Position numbers and translations under genes: made by a program
Shown here: in pieces, positions 1 through 5,688 of the stretch
Numbering within the stretch: the first letter of the stretch is position 1
Layout: every line of letters starts with the position of its first letter
The notes under the pieces: generated by a model
What the model saw: the letters and a program-made list of their open reading frames with translations, nothing else
Told to the model about the DNA's origin: nothing
The model's database searches: none
From: Thiotrichaceae bacterium
GTDB taxonomy: Bacteria > Pseudomonadota > Gammaproteobacteria > Thiotrichales > Thiotrichaceae
Direction of reading: 5' to 3'
Length of the DNA: 9,129 bases
Assembly (NCBI GenBank): GCA_027008885.1
Contig: JALVDQ010000314.1
Span: 1-9,129, forward strand

Positions 1-3
1 GCC

Positions 4-88
4 CCTGTTTTCTGATCTTCTTCGTTATTGCTTTGGTCACATAGCCCACTATGCTCCCGTCGCAATGCCTTGAATATCAAAAAACAGG
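4..88. repeat. Imperfect palindrome of about 85 bp, possible MITE/REP-like element
   Basis: The outer arms CCTGTTTT (4-11) and AAAACAGG (81-88) are perfect complements. Inside them, TGAT pairs with ATCA and TTC with GAA with single mismatches; ATTGC (27-31) pairs with GCAAT (62-66) after an internal loop; and the tip is CATAG-CCCA-CTATG (40-53). The whole could fold as one long interrupted hairpin. It lies about 45 bp beyond the stop codon of rfbD and has no T-tract on either side, so it does not look like an ordinary intrinsic terminator. The size and symmetry suggest a dispersed intergenic palindromic repeat or a transposon remnant. No transposase is visible, and no target duplication can be judged so close to the window edge. 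Confidence 0.6.
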
Positions 89-132
89 AAACGAAATTTT
101 GTTAAATTAATTTTGCTTGGGTACTTATGCTC

Positions 133-1008
133 TTAGACTGACTGCTGTTTTAATTCGCTCATCATCTGTCGCAAGGCAACACGCCAATGTTCGCTTTTAA
201 TTCCTAATGCTTGCCAGGTTGTGGTTTTGTCCATCACGCTATAGCAAGGGCGGGTTGCGGGAGTTGGGTAATCGGCTGTTGTTATCGGATTAATTTCTAT
301 CGCTTTGTCAAGCAAACCCAGGGGGATTGCTTCTTCCATAATGGCATAGGCGAAGTCATACCAGCTTGCGACGCCCGCATCACTCCAGTGGTGTATTCCT
401 GTGAGGTTTATTTCCACGGCTCGCCAGATTGCCCTTGCGAGTGAATTTGCCCAGGTTGGGGTGCCTATCTGGTCGGCAATAATACCCAGCGTGTCGCGTT
501 CCTGCATGAGTTTCAGCATGGTTTTTACAAAATTATTGCCATGTGCAGAATAAAGCCAGGAGGTGCGAATAATAAAAGCCTGATCACCCAAAATATTTAA
601 TACCTGCACGTCACCATCACGTTTTGTCAAGCCGTAATAGCCGTCGGGTTCTGTTGCTGCATCCACAGGATAGGGTGAGTGCGCCTTGCCATCAAAGACA
701 AAGTCTGTGGATACCTGCATCAGGCGAATATCGTTTTCTTTACAGGCATTGGCGAGATTGGCAGCACCCGTGGTGTTAATGGCGATTGCCAGTTCTTTTT
801 CCTCTTCTGCCTTGTCAACTGCTGTATAGGCTGCCGAGTTAATAATGATGTCGGGACGGGTCTCTGCCACATAGTTATTTACAGCGTTTGCATCCGTAAT
901 ATCAAGGTCTGCAACGTCTGTGGCGATACATTCGTATCCATCTGCAACGCTGCGTTGCAATTCATAGCCCAGTTGACCATTGCCACCGGTGATTAAAACT
1001 TTTTTCAT
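133..1008 (-). CDS. rfbD: dTDP-4-dehydrorhamnose reductase RfbD/RmlD
   Basis: This cytoplasmic enzyme reduces dTDP-4-keto-L-rhamnose with NAD(P)H to dTDP-L-rhamnose, the last step in making the rhamnose donor for O-antigen or other surface glycans. The 291 residues match the usual family length. The N-terminus carries the Rossmann dinucleotide motif GGNGQLG (residues 8-14). The STDFVFDG segment (100-107) corresponds to the conserved STDyVFDG. The catalytic Tyr-Lys pair is YGLTK (Y125, K129), and the C-terminal RPCYSVMD is the family's substrate-side RPxxSxLD motif. It starts at an ATG that overlaps the rfbC stop codon as ATGA, so the two genes are cotranscribed and probably translationally coupled. 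A weak purine-rich site (AGAGAA) precedes the start. No rfbA or rfbB is visible downstream. Confidence 0.96.
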   Translation of the reverse strand: MKKVLITGGNGQLGYELQRSVADGYECIATDVADLDITDANAVNNYVAETRPDIIINSAAYTAVDKAEEEKELAIAINTTGAANLANACKENDIRLMQVSTDFVFDGKAHSPYPVDAATEPDGYYGLTKRDGDVQVLNILGDQAFIIRTSWLYSAHGNNFVKTMLKLMQERDTLGIIADQIGTPTWANSLARAIWRAVEINLTGIHHWSDAGVASWYDFAYAIMEEAIPLGLLDKAIEINPITTADYPTPATRPCYSVMDKTTTWQALGIKSEHWRVALRQMMSELKQQSV

Positions 1009-1553
1009 GCGAATTTCTCTGCTTTTCTAAATGAAGGCGCGGCTGCATCTTTTTCAGATAGAATGGGTGTTTCATTATTGACCAGATGCCAGTCAATCGC
1101 CAGCTCGGGATCATTCCAGAGAACGCTGCGTTCGTGCTCTGGCGCATAATAATCGGTGCATTTATAAACAAACTCGGCATTATCGGAGATAACATAAAAA
1201 CCATGGGCAAAGCCTGGTGGTATCCATAGCATGTGGTGATTTTCAGCCGACAGTTCATAACCAACCCATTGAGCAAAGCTTGGTGAACCCTGGCGCATAT
1301 CAACGGCGACATCAAAAACAGCGCCTGCGACGACACGCACCAGTTTTCCCTGTGGTTGTTGAATCTGGTAGTGCAGACCGCGCAAAATGCCGTGGGATGA
1401 CTTGCTGTGATTATCCTGAACGAAATCATAGTCAATGCCATTTTCTGCAAAAGTCTGGCGCTGCCAGGTTTCCATAAAAAAGCCTCGATGATCACCAAAT
1501 ACAGTGGGTTCAATGAGGATGACTTCGGGTATTTTTGAGGGAATAAATTTCAT
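1005..1553 (-). CDS. rfbC: dTDP-4-dehydrorhamnose 3,5-epimerase RfbC/RmlC
   Basis: The enzyme epimerises C3 and C5 of dTDP-4-keto-6-deoxyglucose, giving the substrate of the RfbD protein encoded directly after it. The 182-residue chain is the normal length for this cupin-fold homodimer. Visible family motifs are GDHRGFF (20-26), the SHGILRGLHYQ block (53-63) containing the presumed catalytic base His61, the QGKLVRV strand (68-74), PPGFAHGF (112-119), and LSEKD, whose Asp169 pairs with the catalytic His. The N-terminus MKFIPSKIP aligns well with typical family starts, which supports ATG at 1553. There is no clear Shine-Dalgarno sequence in front of this ATG, and a -10-like box sits only 7 bp upstream (see the regulatory entry). 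It diverges from the protease gene across an 81-bp spacer. Confidence 0.96.
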   Translation of the reverse strand: MKFIPSKIPEVILIEPTVFGDHRGFFMETWQRQTFAENGIDYDFVQDNHSKSSHGILRGLHYQIQQPQGKLVRVVAGAVFDVAVDMRQGSPSFAQWVGYELSAENHHMLWIPPGFAHGFYVISDNAEFVYKCTDYYAPEHERSVLWNDPELAIDWHLVNNETPILSEKDAAAPSFRKAEKFA

Positions 1554-1559
1554 GTAGGT

Positions 1560-1587
1560 TTTATACTTGAAACTGGTTTTAATGCAA
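1560..1587 (-). promoter_or_regulatory. Candidate sigma-70-like promoter for rfbCD
   Basis: Read on the minus strand, TTGCAT (1587-1582) and TATAAA (1565-1560) are separated by 16 bp. The -10 box matches consensus at five of six positions, but the -35 box is weak. Transcription would begin at or within a few bases of the rfbC ATG at 1553, giving a leaderless or nearly leaderless mRNA, which agrees with the lack of a Shine-Dalgarno site. The AT-rich 81-bp spacer must also hold the promoter of the divergent protease gene; TTGAAA (1567-1572) and TATTTT (1589-1594) on the plus strand are one poor option. This is pattern matching only. Confidence 0.35.
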
Positions 1588-1634
1588 CTATTTTAAATAC
1601 GAATGAAAATTTTATTTCTTTTACCGGATTATTT

Positions 1635-2753
1635 ATGTTCAAGAAGTTATCTTTTTTTAAAAAAATCTTGCTCGCAACGCTTTTAGTCGCCATTTCACTG
1701 TTTGTTTCAAAAACATGGCTCATTCAGTCTGTGCCAGTTGCAGAAGCAAAATCAGCAGGCAATCTGTTGCAACGGCATGATTTGACCCAGGAAGAAAAAG
1801 GCACGATCTCTCTTTTTAAACACAATAATCCCGCTGTTGTGTATATTTCTACCGTAAAGCGCATAATCAATCCGTATACCCGTGATGTTCGGGAAATCCC
1901 TAGTGGAACCGGAACCGGCTTTATCTGGGATTATCAGGGTCATATCATCACAAACTACCACGTCGTCAGAAATAACAGCACCGCCAGAGTGCGTTTAAAT
2001 AATAAAAAAACCTACACTGCCAGAGTGATTGGACGTAGCAAGCGCCATGATATTGCCGTCTTAAAGCTGGATAATATTCGTAACCTGCCCGCACCGATTC
2101 AGCCAGGAAGCAGTAAAAATTTGCAGGTAGGGCAGCAGGTCTATGCTATCGGTAACCCTTTTGGGCTCGATCATACTCTCACCACCGGTATTATTTCAGC
2201 ACTGGGCAGAAGCATCTCGGATCGAAATATCGATATGGATGACCTGATTCAGACGGATGCAGCGATTAATCCGGGTAACTCGGGTGGTCCATTACTCGAT
2301 AGTGCCGGTCGTCTGATTGGCATGAATGTTGCTATCTATAGCCCTTCTGGTGTTTCAGCCGGGATTGGTTTTGCCATTCCTGTCGATAAAATCAAGCGCG
2401 TGGTTCCTAATCTGATTAGCAATGGGCGCTTTGTGCAACCTATTGTTGGGATTAATGCAAATGACACCGCGAATCAGCTAATAACCCATGAACTCGGTAT
2501 TAAGGGGGTTCTGGTTCTGGAAGTCATACCAAACTCTCCCGCAGACAGGGCGGGCATGATTGGCTCTCAACTGATCAATGGCGATCTGGTTCTGGGTGAT
2601 GTAATCCAGAAAATAGATGGTCAGAAAGTTGAAGACATGAATGATTTCTTAAATATTATTGAAAAGCATAAACTTAATGACAAAATAAATATCAGCATAT
2701 TGAGAAATGGCAGGCATAAAATGAATCTTCCGGTGACCCTGTTTATGCAATAA
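1635..2753 (+). CDS. Deg/HtrA-family serine protease with one PDZ domain (Deg1/HhoA-like)
   Basis: A trypsin-like protease of family S1C, probably acting in the periplasm in quality control of damaged or misfolded envelope proteins. Residues 1-10 are basic, 11-27 form a hydrophobic segment, and AEA (36-38) could be a signal-peptidase site; a retained N-terminal anchor as in DegS is the alternative. The protease domain (about 60-255) shows the catalytic triad His109 (in TNYHVV), Asp139 (in RHDIAVLK) and Ser216 (in NPGNSGGPL). The segment IGNPFGLDHTLTTGIIS (162-178) is typical of this family. One PDZ domain follows (about 265-365), so it differs from two-PDZ DegP. The PDZ has an insertion around GSQLINGDLVLGD (310-322), like that of chloroplast Deg1 and cyanobacterial HhoA as I recall them. 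The start is preceded by GGA (1626-1628). It stands divergent from rfbCD. A more specific gene name is not justified. Confidence 0.92.
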   Translation: MFKKLSFFKKILLATLLVAISLFVSKTWLIQSVPVAEAKSAGNLLQRHDLTQEEKGTISLFKHNNPAVVYISTVKRIINPYTRDVREIPSGTGTGFIWDYQGHIITNYHVVRNNSTARVRLNNKKTYTARVIGRSKRHDIAVLKLDNIRNLPAPIQPGSSKNLQVGQQVYAIGNPFGLDHTLTTGIISALGRSISDRNIDMDDLIQTDAAINPGNSGGPLLDSAGRLIGMNVAIYSPSGVSAGIGFAIPVDKIKRVVPNLISNGRFVQPIVGINANDTANQLITHELGIKGVLVLEVIPNSPADRAGMIGSQLINGDLVLGDVIQKIDGQKVEDMNDFLNIIEKHKLNDKINISILRNGRHKMNLPVTLFMQ

Positions 2754-2773
2754 ACCACTTTGGAAAGGCTAAA

Positions 2774-2902
2774 ATGCCTGAAAATACCATTAACCCCAAA
2801 ATCAATCTGGATGCTTCAAGCAAGCAAATTGGTATTTCTTACCTGCTTGAAATGGGAAACTGGACTGTGGAAAACACACCCAGAATTAATGGGAGTAAAT
2901 AA
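2774..2902 (+). CDS. Possible small protein of 42 residues, unknown
   Basis: A short ORF, beginning MPENTINPK and ending RINGSK, starts 20 bp after the protease stop codon. It has a good Shine-Dalgarno-like GGAAAGG (2762-2768) five bases before its ATG, the best argument that it is translated. The product is hydrophilic, with no signal peptide, membrane segment or motif that I recognise. The frame stays open for 25 more codons after its TAA, up to a TGA at 2978-2980, so it might also be the remnant of a longer gene broken by a nonsense mutation. Random open stretches of this size are common, so the call is weak. If real, it is probably cotranscribed with the protease. Confidence 0.3.
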   Translation: MPENTINPKINLDASSKQIGISYLLEMGNWTVENTPRINGSK

Positions 2903-3019
2903 TACAGTGCTTACACCTCTGTGTTTCATGCTGCAAGTCACAATATAAAAATATGTGAAAAATGGGGGGGATGGGTGTGAGTCGCAGGCTAAAAAAATTA
3001 GCGTTAGCTTGAAGTACAG

Positions 3020-3075
3020 CAGTAGGGATTCGTTCCTCTGTGCCGACCTGCTCGGAGTTTTGAAAGTGTTTTTTT
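3020..3075 (+). terminator. Weak candidate transcription terminator with UUCG-capped hairpin
   Basis: CAG-t-AGGGA, loop TTCG, TTCCT-CTG (3020-3040) forms eight pairs with one G-T wobble and one bulge; UUCG is a very stable RNA tetraloop. A short CCGA/TCGG hairpin follows, then T7 at 3069-3075. It is placed as expected between two same-strand transcription units, but the distance from stem to T-tract is too long for a typical Rho-independent terminator. Confidence 0.3.
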
Positions 3076-3136
3076 AAAAATCATGATATTTGTCTGGTTT
3101 TTATTCTAAATGGATTTCTTGATAAGAACTTCATTA

Positions 3137-3142
3137 TATAAT
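3137..3142 (+). promoter_or_regulatory. Consensus -10 box TATAAT upstream of mrpE-like gene
   Basis: A perfect TATAAT lies 30 bp upstream of the GTG at 3173. A transcript starting about seven bases downstream would have a leader of roughly 24 nt with the Shine-Dalgarno AGGA (3162-3165). The -35 region is weak: TTTCTT (3115-3120) gives 16-bp spacing, while the better-looking TTGATA (3119-3124) is only 12 bp away. An activator-dependent promoter is possible. The position argues against an upstream ATG at 3110 as the start of mrpE, because that ATG would not be in the transcript. Confidence 0.4.
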
Positions 3143-3172
3143 TGCGCGCTCATATTTACTCAGGATAAAAAA

Positions 3173-3694
3173 GTGTTAACAAATAATAAGAGTAATGTTT
3201 TTGTCAAACGGCGCGTGCTTGTGATGTTCGCAACGCTGTTACTGTTTTGGCTGATGCTGCAAGGCTCTCTGGGCTTTGATGTAATTTTCATTGGTATTCT
3301 TGTTGCGGGACTTATTGCCTACCTGTATCCAAGCGGTCTTTCCTTTTTTACCGAGTTTCGTGCAACTCCAGAGGCTTTTAAAGCGGGTTTTCGCTACTAC
3401 GCATACTTTTTTAAAGAACTGGTTAAATCGAATATTCGCCTGGCATCGGTGGTGCTGTCCCCTTCATTACCCATTAATCCTGGTATTGTTAAAGTACGTA
3501 CAAAATTAAAAAGCAAAATGGGGCGTTTGATGTTAGCCAATTCAATTACGCTTACGCCTGGTACATTAACGGTTGAATTAAAAGATGAGTGGATTTATGT
3601 GCACTGGGTATTAATGGAGTCAGATGATATTGAGGCTGCGACCAGAGAAATTGTCTCAGGTTTCGAGTCTTATCTTGAGGTGATGTATGGTTGA
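3173..3694 (+). CDS. mrpE: MrpE/MnhE-like membrane subunit (MbhA/MbxA equivalent)
   Basis: First gene of the membrane-complex operon. MrpE-type proteins are small accessory membrane subunits in Mrp Na+/H+ antiporters and in the sodium-translocating part of MBH/MBX respiratory complexes. The signature ANSITLTPGTLTV (122-134, numbered from the GTG) is diagnostic, followed by a soluble C-terminal part with VHW. Two hydrophobic stretches lie at about 14-30 and 36-53. I chose GTG at 3173 because AGGA (3162-3165) is spaced seven bases before it and the 173-residue product is near the family's usual size of about 160. An in-frame ATG at 3110 would add 21 residues, has no good ribosome site and lies upstream of the apparent -10 box. 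The stop overlaps mrpF by 8 bp. Confidence 0.88.
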   Translation: MLTNNKSNVFVKRRVLVMFATLLLFWLMLQGSLGFDVIFIGILVAGLIAYLYPSGLSFFTEFRATPEAFKAGFRYYAYFFKELVKSNIRLASVVLSPSLPINPGIVKVRTKLKSKMGRLMLANSITLTPGTLTVELKDEWIYVHWVLMESDDIEAATREIVSGFESYLEVMYG

Positions 3695-3947
3695 TCTGCT
3701 GATTATACTGGCGGCAATACTTGCCGGTGGCGCATTTCTGTTTGCTTTATGGCGTTTTTTATTAGGACCTACGAGACTGGATCGTGTGGTCGCTTTTGAT
3801 GTACTTACTATCGTTAGTATTACCTTTATTGTGTTTGCGGCACTCATAGAAAAACGCGGAATTTATCTTGATGTGGCGCTGGTTTACGCCTTGCTCTCCT
3901 TTCTTGGGGTGATTGCGATTGCCCGTTACCTTGGAGACCGGTTCTGA
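3687..3947 (+). CDS. mrpF: MrpF/MnhF-like membrane subunit (MbhB/MbxB equivalent)
   Basis: An 86-residue protein with three predicted membrane helices (about 3-25, 33-53 and 60-82). The family pattern is clear: GPTRLDRVVAFD (27-38) ending in the conserved membrane Asp38, then LDVALVYALLSFLG (61-74) with Asp62. In Mrp antiporters this subunit helps form the sodium-handling cluster with MrpE and MrpG, and the same trio occurs in MBH/MBX complexes. GAGGTGA at 3677-3683 provides the ribosome site inside the end of mrpE. The stop codon shares one base with the next start (TGATG), implying coupled translation and fixed stoichiometry. Confidence 0.93.
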   Translation: MVDLLIILAAILAGGAFLFALWRFLLGPTRLDRVVAFDVLTIVSITFIVFAALIEKRGIYLDVALVYALLSFLGVIAIARYLGDRF

Positions 3948-4345
3948 TGAGTGCGTTTATTGATTTTTTAGGTGGCTTGTCGTTGCTTGCCGGTTCTGCC
4001 TTTTTGCTCTTTGGCGGGCTTGGTCTGGTGCGGATGCCAGATATCTTTAACCGTATTCAGGCAGGCACCAAAACAACCACCCTGGGCACTTTACTGACTC
4101 TTTTGGGAGCCGCCATGCTGCATCCTGAATGGAGCCTGAAACTACTCCTCATCGGCGTTTTTTTGATTTTTACAAATCCTCTTTCATCGCAGGTAACAGC
4201 ATGTACGGCGCATTACCGGGGGATAAAAAAATCTTCCTTAACCAAAGTAGACCGGCTTGCTGATGACGAAAGCGAGAGTATGGAAAAAAGTGTGAGCAAA
4301 AATCCAGATAGTGAGCACAAGGATAAAGAAGAGGCTGAGCTATGA
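3947..4345 (+). CDS. mrpG: MrpG/MnhG-like membrane subunit (MbhC/MbxC equivalent) with charged tail
   Basis: The 132-residue product has three hydrophobic segments (about 7-28, 43-58 and 63-77). It carries the MrpG signature: RMPDIFNRIQAGTKTTTLG (29-47) matches the usual RLPDxxxRxHAxTKxxTLG, with Gln replacing the common His, and FTNPLSSQ (75-82) matches the family's TNP block. The last 40 residues form a hydrophilic, highly charged extension rich in Glu, Asp, Lys and Ser that is not part of the core domain and probably lies outside the membrane. GGAG at 3933-3936 lies ten bases before the start. The gene ends in an ATGA overlap with the following gene. Confidence 0.92.
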   Translation: MSAFIDFLGGLSLLAGSAFLLFGGLGLVRMPDIFNRIQAGTKTTTLGTLLTLLGAAMLHPEWSLKLLLIGVFLIFTNPLSSQVTACTAHYRGIKKSSLTKVDRLADDESESMEKSVSKNPDSEHKDKEEAEL

Positions 4346-4596
4346 ATAATATTTTGATTGGTATTGCGATTTTGCTTGCCATTAGCATGATTGGTGCTGC
4401 TGTGGTAGCGATTCGGGTGAAACGACCAGCTATTGCAATATTGGCAGCAGGGATGATTAGCCTGTTTGCTTCTATCCTGTTTTTATTTCTCGCAGCACCC
4501 GATGTGGCAATGACAGAAGCGGCAATAGGTAGCGGTTTAACTACTTTTCTGTTTTTCTTTGTGCTGGGTCGTGTGAGAGGTGATGAGCATGACTAG
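4342..4596 (+). CDS. MbhD-like subunit (stand-alone part of MrpA C-terminal region)
   Basis: A small three-helix membrane protein of 84 residues (helices about 3-23, 29-50 and 60-77). The segment APDVAMTEAAIG (52-63) is typical of the MbhD family. In classical Mrp antiporters this region is fused inside the C-terminal part of MrpA; in MBH and MBX complexes it is a separate gene, as here. It is structurally related to complex I subunits around NuoJ and helps to link the antiporter-like subunits through a chain of charged residues, among which Asp54 and Glu59 are candidates. GAGG at 4331-4334 is seven bases before the ATG. The Asp/Glu/His-rich C-terminus overlaps the next reading frame by 8 bp if that gene starts at 4589. 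Confidence 0.88.
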   Translation: MNNILIGIAILLAISMIGAAVVAIRVKRPAIAILAAGMISLFASILFLFLAAPDVAMTEAAIGSGLTTFLFFFVLGRVRGDEHD

Positions 4597-5335
4597 ACGC
4601 TTTTTTGTGGTTTTGTTGCTATTGGGTTTAATCGCAATTTTTGCCAATCTGTTATTTAACTATGCAATGGACTCCGAACTCAACCAGACTGCCCGTTATT
4701 ACGCGAAACATACGGCTACTGATATTGGTGCAGCAAATATAGTGACTGCGATTATTGTCACCTATCGTGGTCTGGATACACTGGGCGAAGTCACCGTACT
4801 GTTTCTGACCGCATCCATTATTGGTCTGGTATTAGCCCGCAGCAAGAACAAGGCACAGGCAGACGCGCAGCCAACCCAGCGATCAAATCAGCACAAAACC
4901 CGACCATTCCCGTCGGGTGAGTTATTAACAACAGGCAGTGACCTGCTTGTGCCATTGATTTTATTGCTGGGCGCTTATGTCTTTATTAATGGACACCTGA
5001 CCCCCGGCGGTGGTTTTCAGGGCGGCGCAATCCTGGCTTCGGCGGCATTGTTATTGCTGTTAACAAATCCATCCAGACACTTTAGTCACCAGCTGATTTC
5101 AAAAGTTGAATCCACTTCTGGTTTGATTTTTATTGTTCTGGGTATTCTTGGCATTTTCTTTGCCGGAGGCTTTCTGGACAACCGTTTGTTACCGACGGGA
5201 ACACTCGGTTCGATATTCTCTGCGGGTATTATTCCCGTTATTTACAGTTTTATAGGACTCAAGGTAGGTGCCGAATTTACCTCCATGATGATTAACCTTG
5301 CTGAAACAGAAAAAAAACAGGAGAAAAACAAATGA
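4589..5335 (+). CDS. Fused MbhE-MrpB membrane subunit
   Basis: One 248-residue chain joins two domains. Residues 1-83 match the MbhE/MrpA C-terminal domain: AANIVTAIIVTYRGLDTLGE (48-67) with conserved Arg60, Asp63 and Glu67. A polar, glutamine- and lysine-rich linker (about 84-110) follows. Residues 111-236 are an MrpB/MnhB domain with GHLTPGGGFQGG (135-146) and GAEF (227-230). In MBH-type operons these correspond to consecutive subunits E and F. I chose ATG at 4589 because GAGGTGA (4577-4583) is a near-perfect ribosome site five bases before it. Starts at GTG 4580 or ATG 4583 lie within that site and would add only two or three residues. The gene ends in an ATGA overlap with mrpC. Confidence 0.9.
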   Translation: MTRRFFVVLLLLGLIAIFANLLFNYAMDSELNQTARYYAKHTATDIGAANIVTAIIVTYRGLDTLGEVTVLFLTASIIGLVLARSKNKAQADAQPTQRSNQHKTRPFPSGELLTTGSDLLVPLILLLGAYVFINGHLTPGGGFQGGAILASAALLLLLTNPSRHFSHQLISKVESTSGLIFIVLGILGIFFAGGFLDNRLLPTGTLGSIFSAGIIPVIYSFIGLKVGAEFTSMMINLAETEKKQEKNK

Positions 5336-5688
5336 GCTGGGTTGCCTTAACCACAGGATTTATCCTGATTCTAATTGGTCTTTATGGCGCATTAACGAAT
5401 CGTAATATTTTGCGCATTATTGTTTCATTCAGCATTGCCAATACGGGGGTAAACCTGATTATTGTCGCGGTAGGCTATATGGCATCACGGACAGCCCCAA
5501 TTCTGGACAAGACGGTTGCCCCCACAGAGGCTCTTGAGCGTATTATTGATCCACTTCCACAGGCACTGGTATTGACTGCAATCGTCATCGGTGTTGGTGT
5601 AACAGCCCTGATGCTGACCTATGCCTTTAAACTTTATGAAGTAAAAGGAACGCTGGATATTTCCAGCTACAAGGAACTGAAATGGTAA
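5332..5688 (+). CDS. mrpC: MrpC/MnhC-like (NuoK-related) membrane subunit
   Basis: A 118-residue homologue of complex I subunit NuoK, called MbhG in hydrogenase complexes. Three helices are predicted (about 5-21, 26-50 and 76-100). The block DPLPQALVLTAIVIG (73-87) is the strongest family signature, with Pro74-Leu75-Pro76-Gln77 at the start of the last helix. In such complexes it lies between the MbhD/E-like part and the large antiporter subunit and helps carry the conformational or electrostatic signal. A clear ribosome site, AGGAG (5319-5323), is eight bases before the ATG. The stop codon lies inside the start region of the next gene, a 7-bp overlap. Confidence 0.93.
   Translation: MSWVALTTGFILILIGLYGALTNRNILRIIVSFSIANTGVNLIIVAVGYMASRTAPILDKTVAPTEALERIIDPLPQALVLTAIVIGVGVTALMLTYAFKLYEVKGTLDISSYKELKW

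Larger units (their letters stand above)
2903..3172. other. Non-coding interval with stem-loops between protease and mrp-like operon
   Basis: No convincing gene is seen here. The interval contains a G7 run (2964-2970) and several potential hairpins. These are GCTAA-AAAAA-TTAGC (2988-3002); an 8-bp stem with one bulged T capped by TTCG (3020-3040); and CCGA-CCTGC-TCGG (3043-3055). The last one's loop, CCTGC, is complementary to GCAGG at 2984-2988. T7 follows at 3069-3075, but 13 bases after the last stem, so it is a poor fit for a standard terminator, although it may end the upstream transcript. The right part holds the candidate promoter for the next operon. A dispersed repeat or an uncharacterised structured RNA are alternatives. 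Confidence 0.4.

Noticed and set aside
962..1513. 183-codon minus-strand frame overlapping rfbC and rfbD
   Set aside because: It lies in another frame of two genes with clear catalytic motifs, and its sequence resembles no family I know.
2760..2948. 62-codon frame starting in the protease-downstream spacer
   Set aside because: It overlaps the 42-codon frame, which has a properly spaced ribosome site; this one has none, and its composition is not protein-like.
2964..2970. G7 run as a phase-variation tract
   Set aside because: It is not inside or directly before a supported gene, and a run of seven is short. Without read-level length variation there is no case.
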